Below, piece by piece: positions 9,508-18,879 of a stretch of DNA of 64,000 nucleotides (position 1 is the first letter of the stretch; every line of letters starts with the position of its first letter). Under the pieces are notes generated by a model. That model was not told where the DNA came from. It did no database searches and saw only the letters and a list, made by a program, of their open reading frames with translations. A program made the translations under genes and the position numbers. Source of the DNA: Pseudoalteromonas luteoviolacea NCIMB 1942 (lineage in GTDB: Bacteria > Pseudomonadota > Gammaproteobacteria > Enterobacterales > Alteromonadaceae); assembly GCF_001625595.1 (NCBI RefSeq), contig NZ_AUXT01000147.1:32734-96733 (forward strand). The letters run 5' to 3'.

Positions 9508-10218
9508 GTGACCGAACAACCTAAATTTGCACAGATAAAACAATATATTATCGAGAATATTCGCGCTGGTGCTTGGCAAGAGCATCAACGGGTTCCCTCT
9601 GAAAATGAGTTATCTGAGCAGTTTCAGGTTAGTAGAATGACAGCTAGGCGTGCGCTAAGTGAACTGACAGAAAGTGGTGTGCTCACTCGCAGTCAGGGAC
9701 TGGGTACATTTGTTGCTAGTTTCAAATCTCAGTCTTCACTACTGGAGATCCGCAATATCGCAGATGAAGTGAAAGAACGAGGCGGCGATTATACCTGTAT
9801 TGTGCTGTCGTTGGAGTCAATTGCCGCAATTGCGCCGATTGCCATTGCGCTAGGCGTTGAAATGGACAGCTTAATTTACCGCAGCGTTATCGTTCACAAT
9901 GAGAATGACGCCCCACTGCAAGTAGAAGAACGCTTCGTCAACCCTGCACTCGCGCATCAATATCTACAACAAGACTATAGCAACACAACTCCCCATGAAT
10001 ATCTCACACAAGTTGCACCACTGACAGAAGCAAGGCACACCGTCGAGGCCATTATGCCAAACGAAGAGATCTGCCAATGGCTGGGTATGTTCAATGAAGA
10101 GCCATGCCTTCAAGTGATCCGAAGAACATGGTCATCACAGGGGATCGTAAGCTTTGCTCGATTGATTTCACCGGGTAGTAAATATCGCTTAGGCGGCCAC
10201 TTAACCTTTAAAAAGTAG
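9508..10218 (+). CDS. hutC: HutC, histidine-utilisation repressor
   Basis: A 236-residue GntR-family regulator of the HutC subfamily. The N-terminal winged helix (about 1-70) includes RVPSENELSEQFQVSRMTAR; the C-terminal UTRA effector domain (about 90-230) has the LQVEERFVNPALA stretch, typical of urocanate-binding HutC. It starts with GTG at 9508. It is divergent from hutI and shares the operator at 9445-9458, consistent with autoregulation. Confidence 0.93.
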   Translation: MTEQPKFAQIKQYIIENIRAGAWQEHQRVPSENELSEQFQVSRMTARRALSELTESGVLTRSQGLGTFVASFKSQSSLLEIRNIADEVKERGGDYTCIVLSLESIAAIAPIAIALGVEMDSLIYRSVIVHNENDAPLQVEERFVNPALAHQYLQQDYSNTTPHEYLTQVAPLTEARHTVEAIMPNEEICQWLGMFNEEPCLQVIRRTWSSQGIVSFARLISPGSKYRLGGHLTFKK

Positions 10219-10257
10219 CCATATGGGAAACGTAAAGTTTACGGCCAATTCAATCAC

Positions 10258-11019
10258 CTAAATATCATTGTTATAACTGAAGCCAAGCTGACACACCGCA
10301 GAGCCATCAATTATGCGCTTAGACTTAACCTCACTATTATACGTCGGTGGTATACTGCCATAGTCCTCGCAATGCTTTTGATAGTAGTCCTGCTTAGTAG
10401 GATGGGCGGGGTGGCATAAGTTGTAGATATCTTGCGCGTTTGACCAATTTTCTAAGATGCACAATAGACCATTCACCGCATCTTGTTGATGCAGCATATT
10501 AACGCTGGCTTGAGATGAGCTAGATAACTGTTTGCCAGATATAAACCGCCCTGGTTCTCTTTGTGGCCCGACTAATCCAGCTAAACGCACAATTTTACCA
10601 CTTGCACTACGTACCAAATCTTCAGCGCATTGCAAAACTTGTTGGCGCGTCGAATCGCGCTCAGCTAATGTGGCATGCTCTGTGTATACGCCATCAGCGG
10701 TACCATAAACGGCAGTCGAAGAACACAGGATAAAACCTTTACACTCCATGTTTCGAGCCGTCGTAAGCGCATGTTGTAAAGTATCCAAATAATTACTGTC
10801 TGCTTGGCGCATACGTGGGGGGATCGCACAAACCCAATATGCATCTGTCAAAGTTAGTGTATGGTGGAGCCCAGAATCGGTTAGACAAAATGCGCTTACC
10901 TGCGCTTGGCTATCAGCGGTTCTGCGTGTCGCTTCCACTTGCCACCCGGCTAATTTCGCCTCTTGTGAGAGTGCGTTTCCCAGCCAACCGGCTCCTAAAA
11001 CGACCAACTTATTACTCAT
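10258..11019 (-). CDS. NAD(P)-dependent SDR-family protein (YeeZ-like)
   Basis: A 253-residue Rossmann-fold protein with an N-terminal dinucleotide-binding motif VVLGAGWLGNAL (GxGxxG form) and a central CSSTAVYGTADG stretch that resembles the Ser/Tyr catalytic segment of extended SDRs, although the usual YxxxK is not obvious. The closest characterised relative by eye is E. coli YeeZ, a putative epimerase/dehydratase of unknown substrate. It stands alone, convergent with hutC (39 bases between stop codons). Confidence 0.75.
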   Translation of the reverse strand: MSNKLVVLGAGWLGNALSQEAKLAGWQVEATRRTADSQAQVSAFCLTDSGLHHTLTLTDAYWVCAIPPRMRQADSNYLDTLQHALTTARNMECKGFILCSSTAVYGTADGVYTEHATLAERDSTRQQVLQCAEDLVRSASGKIVRLAGLVGPQREPGRFISGKQLSSSSQASVNMLHQQDAVNGLLCILENWSNAQDIYNLCHPAHPTKQDYYQKHCEDYGSIPPTYNSEVKSKRIIDGSAVCQLGFSYNNDI

Positions 11020-11279
11020 AATATTTTCTTATATTTACCTAAAGTAGGTCACAATGTTAGTACAGAAGTTATTAAATTTCTATCCGCGCTTTCTCAGCTT
11101 TAGGTTATAAATATGATGTAGTAATTTGATGATTCTGTACTATTTTTTTATTCAACAAGTGAAGATATGATGATTGTACATGATCTCACACTGGCTGAAC
11201 CTTAACCATTTATGGTAGCCAATTAAGATGAGATATGGTTTTATTATGCTAGTTGCTGTCCCAATAAAAAGAATATGTC

Positions 11280-13310
11280 ATGTTTGAAAACTTATCTCTT
11301 CGTAAAAAAATTCTCATTTTAATCGGTGGTACAATATCGGTACTTCTGACCCTTGCTTCAACTTACTTTGTTAATCATATAGCAACAATCTCTCGCCAAG
11401 GTATTGAGCGCGAAGCTCAGAGCTATTTGTATTCAGAAAAACTCTCAATGGAGTCATTTTTTGCTCAATACGGTAAGGTTGTAGAAACCTTTGTTACGAA
11501 TCCACACAACATCAACTGGTTCGATAATTACAGTGAACGTGAAAGAGATTTGACCAACGACAAGGGTTATGACGAGGTCAATGAAGACTTCATTCGTATC
11601 AGTAAAAGTGATGAAAATATTCTTTCAGCCTTTATGGCATCAGCACGCACGGGCGAATATTTTAAAGAGAATGAGCGTACTTCAAACTTCACTGATGGCC
11701 GTCCTTATCATGCCTATAAACGTCCTTGGTGGCAGGATGCATTAAGCCATGGGAAACTCTATGTTGGAGCATTATCTGTTGATATCACTACCGGTGATGT
11801 ATCTGCCGTTGTGCAGCAACCAATTTATAATAAACAAGGCGAACTGGTTGCGGTCGGCGGAGTCGATTTACAGATTAACCGGATCAGTGCCATGGTCGAA
11901 GAAATTCAGTTTGATGGCGAAGGTTATGGATTCTTACTCGACCATGACCTGAAAGTAGTGCACCTTTCAAAGCGCACTGGTCACTCTTTATCAACGACAG
12001 ACTCAGAACCAAAGGGTAAAGAAGGGTTAGCTGGCTTAGAACAACAGTTTCAGGACACTTCAGGCTTTAGCGAATTAACCCGCTCCATCAGCAACCAAGA
12101 TTCAGGCACCGCAGTTGTCACGCTAAAAGGGCAGGATTACTACGTTGTATTCAATAGTGTCAAATTGGATACACCAGTTCTTGATTGGCATGTGGGTATT
12201 TTAATCCCTGTAAGCTTAATTGATGAGCCCGTGGACAATGCTGTGACCAGCACGGTGACTGCCGTGATCATTATCTTGACTATCATTGTTGCCATGATTC
12301 TTATTGCAGCGCAGATGATCACACGCCCTATCATTACACTAACTGACGCAATGCGTGACATTGCCACCGGTGAAGGGGATCTTACGCGACGTATCAACAT
12401 CAATAGTACAGATGAAGTCGGTCAGCTCGCTATGCACATGAATACCTTTATTGATAAGTTGCGTGCCATGATGATAGACACAGCTGCACAGGCTGAACAA
12501 TTGAGTGGCGCATCAGCGCAACTGCGCGACGTTTCGAACAATACCAATACTGAGATCCAGCAAGAGAAAGAGCAAGTTGATAGCGTCTCTGCTGCAGTTA
12601 CAGAGATGGCCGCGACCGTCACCGAAATATCACGTAATGCACACGAGACTAACCGCGCGTCAGACTTAGTACAAAGCATGACAAACGATGGAGCTGAACG
12701 CTCTAGTCAAGCGCAAGAAGTGATGACTGAACTTGCATGTCACATTGGTGAAGCAGCTAGGGTTGTTGAAGGCTTAGAACAAGAAACCAGTAACATTGGC
12801 GCAGTTATAGACGTCATCAATGGCATTGCTGAGCAGACAAACCTACTTGCGCTTAACGCCGCTATTGAAGCAGCTAGAGCAGGTGAACAAGGCCGAGGCT
12901 TTGCAGTTGTAGCCGATGAAGTGAGAAGTCTAGCCAGTCGTACGCAAGAGTCGACCGATGATATTCGCAATATGATTTCTAAGTTACAGCAAATTGCACA
13001 ACAAGCTTCAACTATGATGCAACAGGGTCAAGAAAGAGCACAAAGCTCTGTTGAGCAAACACAAGAAGTACTCGACGCGCTTCGTAATATCACTGAGTCC
13101 GTCAATACAGTGCAAGATCAAAGTCATCAAATCGCGACGTCAACCGAAGAGCAAACAGTTGTCGCGGAAGACATCAATAACAGCTTAAATGCGATTAACG
13201 ACTTAGTGAATAGCACAGCCAATCATGCCCACCTCCTAGCAGATGAGGCACGAGATCTAAACGATCTGGCTAAGGCACTGAACGCGACCGTTAATCAATT
13301 TAAACTTTAA
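11280..13310 (+). CDS. Methyl-accepting chemotaxis protein with dCache sensor
   Basis: A 676-residue chemoreceptor: membrane helix about 11-31, extracytoplasmic double-Cache domain about 35-318, second membrane helix about 325-346, HAMP about 347-400, and a signalling domain with the conserved tip near 512-552 ([20 protein letters not shown]). The Cache ligand pocket signature RPWWQDAL is at 148-155, a feature shared by many amino-acid- or amine-sensing dCache receptors; the ligand here is unknown. It is monocistronic with a terminator hairpin 8 bases after the stop. No strong Shine-Dalgarno precedes the ATG. Confidence 0.93.
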   Translation: MFENLSLRKKILILIGGTISVLLTLASTYFVNHIATISRQGIEREAQSYLYSEKLSMESFFAQYGKVVETFVTNPHNINWFDNYSERERDLTNDKGYDEVNEDFIRISKSDENILSAFMASARTGEYFKENERTSNFTDGRPYHAYKRPWWQDALSHGKLYVGALSVDITTGDVSAVVQQPIYNKQGELVAVGGVDLQINRISAMVEEIQFDGEGYGFLLDHDLKVVHLSKRTGHSLSTTDSEPKGKEGLAGLEQQFQDTSGFSELTRSISNQDSGTAVVTLKGQDYYVVFNSVKLDTPVLDWHVGILIPVSLIDEPVDNAVTSTVTAVIIILTIIVAMILIAAQMITRPIITLTDAMRDIATGEGDLTRRININSTDEVGQLAMHMNTFIDKLRAMMIDTAAQAEQLSGASAQLRDVSNNTNTEIQQEKEQVDSVSAAVTEMAATVTEISRNAHETNRASDLVQSMTNDGAERSSQAQEVMTELACHIGEAARVVEGLEQETSNIGAVIDVINGIAEQTNLLALNAAIEAARAGEQGRGFAVVADEVRSLASRTQESTDDIRNMISKLQQIAQQASTMMQQGQERAQSSVEQTQEVLDALRNITESVNTVQDQSHQIATSTEEQTVVAEDINNSLNAINDLVNSTANHAHLLADEARDLNDLAKALNATVNQFKL

Positions 13311-13317
13311 AAAATTA

Positions 13318-13342
13318 GGCGTGCAGGTTAGCACTGCACGCC
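13318..13342 (+). terminator. Terminator hairpin after the dCache chemoreceptor
   Basis: A 9-bp GC-rich stem GGCGTGCAG/CTGCACGCC with a 7-base loop, followed by a C/T-rich but not strictly T-rich run. It lies 8 bases beyond the stop codon. Confidence 0.6.
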
Positions 13343-13660
13343 CTCACTCTCGTTCTTGAATTAACCACCAATCAAATAAACTTCAACTCAGCCCCAAACA
13401 AAGCGCACAATAATCCATCACTGAAGTAGATTTACTTTCCAACTTCAATCAAAAACACCATTACTATCAAATACTAACAGAAAAGTAAAAACTATTGATT
13501 GGAGTCAAATAATTTCACCTTGATTTCACCAATTGGGTATTTTTTTTCACCCGATAAATAATATGATCCTATTGCAATATTTACACTAAACTATTCATAG
13601 GGAAGTCTATCTTTCCACTCATTTTTCATCAACAGCTTAACTTAAACATAAGGCTTTTAA
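13343..13660. other. Intergenic region between two chemoreceptor genes
   Basis: AT-rich, with no open frame that looks coding and no RNA-gene structure. It must hold the promoter of the downstream chemoreceptor, but I could not single out a convincing -35/-10 pair or flagellar sigma-28 site. Confidence 0.5.
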
Positions 13661-15592
13661 ATGGTTAAAAACTGGCGGCTAAACCAACAGCTTAATAGCG
13701 CTTTCGGCGTGATGATTTTTATGATGTTAATCCTCTCTATTGTTGCATATTGGGGTTTAAGTTCTGGGTACACAAACTTTGTCGAATACCGTACAAAGGC
13801 AAGAGACAGCACCCTAGCTGGGCGTATTCAAGCAAACTTGCTGGAAGTGAGGTTACAAGCGGGTAAATATTTAAAGCAACAAAGCCCAGCAGCTATCAAT
13901 CAGTTTAATCAACGCTTAGCATTGCTAGAGCAATTAATGGCTGAAGCGAAAACCCAATTTAAAGACCCTGCACAATTACAAGTGATTGAGCGTAGTCAAC
14001 AACAGGTGGAACGTTACAAAAAAAGCTTTGATAACATTGAGACATTATTCGAGCGTCGTCATCAAGTCGTCAATGACGTCTTAAATGTCCGTGGTCCACA
14101 ACTAGATAATTTGCTGAGAGACATGATCCGCGACTCGCAATCACTGTCAGACGTAAGAAACTTCAGTACACTGCGTGGACTACTACAACAAGGCCGCTTA
14201 TCGACAAATAAATTTTTGGTTACCAACGCACAAAAAGATTATCAGGTAGCAAAACAAAGTTTCGATACATTAAAAGCCCAGTTTCAAAAAACCTTAGGGC
14301 TGAGCTCGGCACGAGCTAGTGTAGAATTTGGACAAGCACTCAAAGCCTATCAAGATGGACAGGAAGCGGTTTACCAAGTGATAACTGAGCGCAACCAACA
14401 GATCTCACAAGTGTTAGACACCATAGGTCCAAAGGTCGCTACCCAATTGGAGAACATAAAACTGGACATCAAAGCAGTACAAGATCAATTAGGCCCCGTT
14501 GTGCAATCAGCCAGTGCTAATTCTAAATTTACCATTGTCGCCTTTGCGAGTTTAATTATCCTGCTTGGCATATTTTTTAGTTGGTACATCAGCAAAATTA
14601 TTAAGCTACCAATTGGAGGCGAGCCACGAGAAATAGAGGCCATAGCCAGAAAGATTGCCGCTGGCGATTTAACAGTGCAGTTCAACCATCAAGCTAACAG
14701 CACTGGAATTTATCAAGCAATGGCCAGCATGGTGCAAAATCTACGAGAGTTTATTGAGCAAATCCACCAATCGACCGGCACCCTTGCCGACACATCTCAA
14801 ACGATGAGTACGATTACAACACAGGCTAAGCATGGTGCAGAGCAACAAATGGCACAGCTTGAGTACACTGACAGAGCAATGGATGAAATGACAGAAACCG
14901 TTTCAGAAATTACGCGTAGTACCCAGTCAGCAGCTGATACTGCCACCTCAACAGAACAGACTTCAAAACAGGGATTGCAGGCAGTTTCAGAAACGCGCAG
15001 CGCGATTTCAACACTTAAAGAAGACATTAATAATGTTAGTCTGACCATTTCTAGTTTGGCTGATGAGACTCAGTCTGTGGGGTCAATTTTAGATGTCATT
15101 AGAGGCATTGCCGATCAAACTAACTTGCTTGCTCTTAACGCCGCAATTGAGGCTGCTCGAGCTGGTGAGCAAGGCCGTGGTTTTGCAGTTGTTGCAGATG
15201 AAGTACGCAGCCTAGCAAGTCGCACGCAACAAAGCACCGAAGAAATTCAGGCCATGATTTCGCGCTTACAGCAGGAAGCCCAGCGCTCTGTTGAATTAAT
15301 GAGTAATAACGTTAATAACGCCGAGATCACGGCTCAGCGTGTACATGAAACAGGTCAAGCACTGGAGCACGTATCTGATTCAGTCGTCTCTATTCGCGAT
15401 ATGAGCATTCAAATAGCCAGCGCGACTGAACAACAAAATGCCGTTACTCAACAAATATCTGAGGGTGTCAGGGAAGTTACCAATACGGCCAAAGAAACAG
15501 CCCAAGGTGCGGAGAAGTCGTCCAGAGATGCAGAGCAACTTGCAAAATTAGCGGAAGAGCTAGCGACAACAGCGAAGCGCTATCAACTTTAA
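13661..15592 (+). CDS. Methyl-accepting chemotaxis protein with long helical periplasmic domain
   Basis: A 643-residue chemoreceptor: membrane helix about 14-34, helical sensor region about 35-288 rich in Gln and predicted coiled coil (HBM-like), second helix about 290-311, and a HAMP linker beginning with the motif [20 protein letters not shown]. The signalling domain has the usual tip [20 protein letters not shown]. The N-terminal domain differs from the receptor at 942-2822 although both appear all-helical. The ligand is unknown. It is followed by a 13-bp perfect hairpin. Confidence 0.92.
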   Translation: MVKNWRLNQQLNSAFGVMIFMMLILSIVAYWGLSSGYTNFVEYRTKARDSTLAGRIQANLLEVRLQAGKYLKQQSPAAINQFNQRLALLEQLMAEAKTQFKDPAQLQVIERSQQQVERYKKSFDNIETLFERRHQVVNDVLNVRGPQLDNLLRDMIRDSQSLSDVRNFSTLRGLLQQGRLSTNKFLVTNAQKDYQVAKQSFDTLKAQFQKTLGLSSARASVEFGQALKAYQDGQEAVYQVITERNQQISQVLDTIGPKVATQLENIKLDIKAVQDQLGPVVQSASANSKFTIVAFASLIILLGIFFSWYISKIIKLPIGGEPREIEAIARKIAAGDLTVQFNHQANSTGIYQAMASMVQNLREFIEQIHQSTGTLADTSQTMSTITTQAKHGAEQQMAQLEYTDRAMDEMTETVSEITRSTQSAADTATSTEQTSKQGLQAVSETRSAISTLKEDINNVSLTISSLADETQSVGSILDVIRGIADQTNLLALNAAIEAARAGEQGRGFAVVADEVRSLASRTQQSTEEIQAMISRLQQEAQRSVELMSNNVNNAEITAQRVHETGQALEHVSDSVVSIRDMSIQIASATEQQNAVTQQISEGVREVTNTAKETAQGAEKSSRDAEQLAKLAEELATTAKRYQL

Positions 15593-15600
15593 AATATACA

Positions 15601-15631
15601 ACAAATGTAAGGCTACTGGCCTTACATTTGT
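15601..15631 (+). terminator. Long hairpin after the third chemoreceptor
   Basis: A perfect 13-bp stem (15601-15613 with 15619-15631, ACAAATGTAAGGC) and a 5-base loop, 8 bases after the stop codon. The A-rich 5' side and T-rich 3' arm suit an intrinsic terminator, but the trailing U run is short. It also separates this gene from the hemN promoter. Confidence 0.6.
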
Positions 15632-15646
15632 CTACTAATCGCCCAC

Positions 15647-15695
15647 TTGAGTCAGATCAAACTTTACTTTAGCCCACGCAATTATAATTCATAAT
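15647..15695 (+). promoter_or_regulatory. FNR/Anr-type promoter of hemN
   Basis: The box TTGAG-TCAG-ATCAA (15647-15660) matches the FNR consensus TTGAT-N4-ATCAA at 9 of 10 positions. A perfect -10 TATAAT lies at 15683-15688, giving a start of transcription near 15695. The box centre is then about 41.5 bases upstream, the spacing of a class II FNR-activated promoter. hemN is a known FNR/Anr target in other bacteria, so induction at low oxygen is expected. Confidence 0.8.
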
Positions 15696-15719
15696 GTGTC
15701 ATTTAATTTGAGTGCGATC

Positions 15720-17090
15720 GTGATTAAACTACCTTTTTGGGAAGACTCCCTTATCAAGAAATATAATATTTCTGGCCCTAGATATACATCTTATCCAACT
15801 GCCCTATCATTAACATCTGGGTATGATCAACAAGCATTATCCGAAGCTGTCAAAAGCTCTACAAGTCGGGCATTGTCTCTTTATATACACATTCCATTTT
15901 GTCATCAGCTTTGTTATTACTGTGGTTGCAACAAGATCATCACCCGCCACCAATCTAAAGCAGATGTGTATTTAGATCACTTGTGCGCAGAAATTGAAAC
16001 CCAAGCAGCTCTTTTCAAGACATATCGCGTTGAGCAGATCCACCTTGGAGGCGGCACACCAACATTTCTTACAGAAGCGCAAATGACGCGCTTAATCAAT
16101 ACCATAGAACAGCATTTCACGATTTCTAAACAGGCACAGCGCGGTATAGAAATTGACCCTAGATCGCTGGCAGAAAATATGCTGGTTACGCTGAGAGATT
16201 TACGCTTCAACAGGGTTTCATTTGGCGTACAAGATTTTAATGATCAAGTTCAAGCTGCTGTGAATCGCCCACAGCAAATAGATGAAGTGCTCAATATATT
16301 GCATCAGGCTCGTGCCCTAGGGTTTAAATCCATCAATATGGATATGATATATGGCCTACCACACCAATCACCCAAGAGCTATCGAGAAACCATCACGCAA
16401 CTTATCGAGCTATCTCCTGATAGAGTCTCTCTGTTCAATTACGCCCATTTACCAGACCGATTTGCGGCCCAGCGTAAACTAAAAGAGCAAGATATGCCCT
16501 CTGCCGAACAAAAGCTACAAATATTCAAAAACGCACTAGCACAAATGACAGAAGCTGGCTATCAGTACATTGGCATGGATCATTTTGCAAAACACGATGA
16601 TGAACTTGCCATCGCGCAGCGTGAGAACCATCTACACCGTAACTTTCAGGGTTACACCACGCATGGAAATTGTGATTTATTAGGGCTCGGTGTTTCTTCT
16701 ATCTCACAAATAGGCAATGCAATACTGCAAAATGAAAAAGATTTAAAAACCTATTACGCTGCTATCACCGACCAGCGGAGCGCTATATGTAAAGGTGTCA
16801 CACTTACACGGGACGATGTGATAAGAGCGCACGTTATTAAGCAATTGATTTGTCATTTTGAGTTAGAAAAATCTGCCATTAGCAGTGCATTTAATATTGA
16901 CTTTGATGCCTACTTCGCGGATTCACTACAGTCATTGCAGCCACTCATTGATGATGGGCTCGTGGTAAGTGAGAATAACACCATCACGATTACAGCTCGC
17001 GGGACTTTATTCATCCGCATTATATGTATGAGCTTTGACGCATACCTACAACAGCAGATCAAAAATACACGCTTCTCACGCGTTATTTAA
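15720..17090 (+). CDS. hemN: Oxygen-independent coproporphyrinogen III dehydrogenase
   Basis: A radical-SAM enzyme that converts coproporphyrinogen III to protoporphyrinogen IX in anaerobic haem synthesis. Visible are the N-terminal KKYNISGPRYTSYPTA, the iron-sulfur motif CHQLCYYCGC (CxxxCxxC plus the extra Cys of HemN), the GGGTP SAM-binding motif and DMIYGLPHQ. An upstream GTG at 15696 would add 8 residues, but the predicted transcription start near 15695 would make that form leaderless. The GTG at 15720 has a weak GAG ribosome site and gives 456 residues, against 457 in E. coli, so I prefer it. Monocistronic. Confidence 0.92.
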   Translation: MIKLPFWEDSLIKKYNISGPRYTSYPTALSLTSGYDQQALSEAVKSSTSRALSLYIHIPFCHQLCYYCGCNKIITRHQSKADVYLDHLCAEIETQAALFKTYRVEQIHLGGGTPTFLTEAQMTRLINTIEQHFTISKQAQRGIEIDPRSLAENMLVTLRDLRFNRVSFGVQDFNDQVQAAVNRPQQIDEVLNILHQARALGFKSINMDMIYGLPHQSPKSYRETITQLIELSPDRVSLFNYAHLPDRFAAQRKLKEQDMPSAEQKLQIFKNALAQMTEAGYQYIGMDHFAKHDDELAIAQRENHLHRNFQGYTTHGNCDLLGLGVSSISQIGNAILQNEKDLKTYYAAITDQRSAICKGVTLTRDDVIRAHVIKQLICHFELEKSAISSAFNIDFDAYFADSLQSLQPLIDDGLVVSENNTITITARGTLFIRIICMSFDAYLQQQIKNTRFSRVI

Positions 17091-17094
17091 ATTG

Positions 17095-17128
17095 GTTACT
17101 GCAAATAGCCCAACCTATTTGCAGTAAC
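17095..17128 (+). terminator. Hairpin after hemN
   Basis: A perfect 14-bp stem (GTTACTGCAAATAG with CTATTTGCAGTAAC) and a 6-base loop, 4 bases beyond the stop. It is followed by a C/T/A-rich run rather than a clear U tract. Confidence 0.55.
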
Positions 17129-17163
17129 ACTCTCACACAATCGACATACTTATTTCCCATATC

Positions 17164-17187
17164 ACGTACTTTGAAATCAAAGTACGT
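17164..17187. repeat. 24-base inverted repeat
   Basis: Perfect 11-base arms ACGTACTTTGA and TCAAAGTACGT around AA. It follows the hemN hairpin by 35 bases and lies 334 bases before the next gene. It could be an operator or a second stem-loop; nothing flanking it decides. Confidence 0.5.
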
Positions 17188-17521
17188 ATGCTCTTGCGCC
17201 GCTCTATAAAATAATTTTCATTTACAAAATCGTTATGAACTCTATAGATTCGTTTTAATAAATCTAATAAACATCTTAAAGTCTTCAGTTTTATCTATTT
17301 AAAATACTGATATTAATAGATATATTATCGTCACCACAATATCTCGATGAGAAATTTATAATGATGCACAATATCATTATTAATAAGTTTAAAACAACAT
17401 AAATTCACAAAAAATAAACAGCATTGACACATTAACTCTATTTAAAATAAAGTGCTTTTTGTTCAATTTCTGAACATAGGAATTACGTTCCTAATTTTGA
17501 AAATAACAAAAAGGATTTATT
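17188..17521. other. AT-rich leader region before the PLA2-like gene
   Basis: Very AT-rich (runs such as tattaatagatatattat). It contains no credible coding frame. The end carries a purine-rich ribosome site (AAAAAGGA at about 17508-17515) for the following gene. The strong base bias may reflect promoter DNA or acquired sequence. Confidence 0.5.
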
Positions 17522-18325
17522 ATGAAAAAACTAGCTGCTATTGCATTTGCACTCTGTACTCTTGGCAGTAATGTATCAAATGCAAACGAGGGTATAACAA
17601 TTCAAAGTGAAAATTACGGAGTGAGTGGTCACTTCGAAACGACCCTCAATACAAGTTCACTCAAAAGTACGATATCTGATAAAGATAATACCGTTAGATT
17701 TAGTCTCTCAGATGATCTGAATAATCAAATAAACAGTTCCATTACATTTAATGGAAACACATTCAATTTAAAACTAGATAATGTAAATAAAACGGTCGAC
17801 ATTTCTGGTTTTGACATTAATAACAAAAAGTTGATTAATAGCGAAAAGTTGAAAAGTTCATTAACCAGTATTTTTCGTGATTCTCAAAATCATGTCGAAG
17901 ATATTTTAAACGCACAAACCAAACTAGACACAGAATCAAAAATCGTTCTATTCAAGTTTTTTGAATTCCTTTCTACTTATCCAGTAGGTATGCCTCTAGA
18001 ACAAACGATTGAGCAAGACTTCTCGGCTCAAGGGTGGACTGATCTTTGTCCGTATATGGGCAAGTACAAAACAGCAATTTGGGATGTCACCTATGTTGGT
18101 GTAAAAACCAAGCGTTATAAAGTAGGTGGTCACGGCTTCTGTGCCGCTCGTTGCGGAGCTGGCTGTCCTATGTTTGGCGATGGCCAATATACACAAGATT
18201 GTTTAAATCATGACGCTTGTGCAGACGTGGAAGGTGAGCAATTAGGTGTCTGTGGCGACGAGTGGACATCAGCATCTGATGATTTCTGGTTCTCACCAGA
18301 CTGTACGACGCCACCTTCAAGCTAA
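17522..18325 (+). CDS. Secreted phospholipase A2-like protein
   Basis: A 267-residue protein with an N-terminal signal peptide (cleavage probably after Ala21), a Ser/Thr/Asn-rich region about 22-160, and a cysteine-rich C-terminal domain about 165-262. That domain holds eight cysteines, enough for four disulfides, and the segment YTQDCLNHDAC (223-233), which resembles the CxxHDxC active site of secreted phospholipase A2, with a His230-Asp231 dyad. A later CGDEW...DDF segment could supply the second Asp. I infer phospholipase activity from this motif only; the calcium-binding loop is not recognisable with confidence. The AT-rich upstream region and Asn/Ser-rich middle differ from neighbouring genes. 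A strong terminator follows. Confidence 0.6.
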   Translation: MKKLAAIAFALCTLGSNVSNANEGITIQSENYGVSGHFETTLNTSSLKSTISDKDNTVRFSLSDDLNNQINSSITFNGNTFNLKLDNVNKTVDISGFDINNKKLINSEKLKSSLTSIFRDSQNHVEDILNAQTKLDTESKIVLFKFFEFLSTYPVGMPLEQTIEQDFSAQGWTDLCPYMGKYKTAIWDVTYVGVKTKRYKVGGHGFCAARCGAGCPMFGDGQYTQDCLNHDACADVEGEQLGVCGDEWTSASDDFWFSPDCTTPPSS

Positions 18326-18339
18326 GTGGATAATTACAG

Positions 18340-18364
18340 GGGAGTGATCACTCCCTTTTTCTTT
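18340..18364 (+). terminator. Rho-independent terminator
   Basis: The 16-base palindrome GGGAGTGATCACTCCC is followed immediately by TTTTTCTTT, a classic intrinsic terminator for the PLA2-like gene. Confidence 0.9.
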
Positions 18365-18455
18365 CCCATTCAGCCTTGCATACTCCGCAGGTTGACTTGA
18401 TCTATTTTTATCCCTATCAGACAATGGCCGTATAAAACGAACAAGGATGAAATAT

Positions 18456-18746
18456 ATGTTTAGCCAAAGACGGCTTTTAGCCTTATCTATTATTATGGCA
18501 TGTATTGCCATCGCTCCATTGGTCGCCCTTTTATTAGCTGAAATTATTTCTAGCCAGTTAAACTGCATAGTCAATGAGCGTAGCGATATACGCTGTGAGT
18601 TGTTAGGCACTGACATTACCATGTTACTCGTCAGCTTTTATGTGAGTGGATGGGCAAGCTTTATCACACTGCCTCTAGCCGGTGGCATCGCGGCATTGCT
18701 GTACTTAAAGTATTTAGATCTGAAACTAATAAATCGTGAGCCATAA
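18456..18746 (+). CDS. Small two-helix membrane protein, unknown function
   Basis: A 96-residue protein with a basic N-terminus (MFSQRRLL), a membrane helix about 6-30, a short polar loop with two cysteines, and a second hydrophobic region about 50-85. I do not recognise the family. The frame also has an ATG at 18447, but the ribosome site AAGGA overlaps that codon and is correctly spaced (8 bases) for the ATG at 18456, which I therefore take as the start. It stands alone between the PLA2-like and flavoprotein genes. Confidence 0.55.
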   Translation: MFSQRRLLALSIIMACIAIAPLVALLLAEIISSQLNCIVNERSDIRCELLGTDITMLLVSFYVSGWASFITLPLAGGIAALLYLKYLDLKLINREP

Positions 18747-18879
18747 CCACAGCGATTTCTGCCAATTGTTCCTCAGGTATAGACCTATAAAGGGCCTAAT
18801 AACGAATACATAACCCCTGTATTTAAAATATACATTTAAGGTACACTGATAGTGTATAACAACTATTCAGGGACAAAGA

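Noticed and set aside
18317..18622. 101-codon minus-strand frame
   Set aside because: It runs antisense to the terminator and the start of the small membrane protein gene, and shows no family-like sequence.
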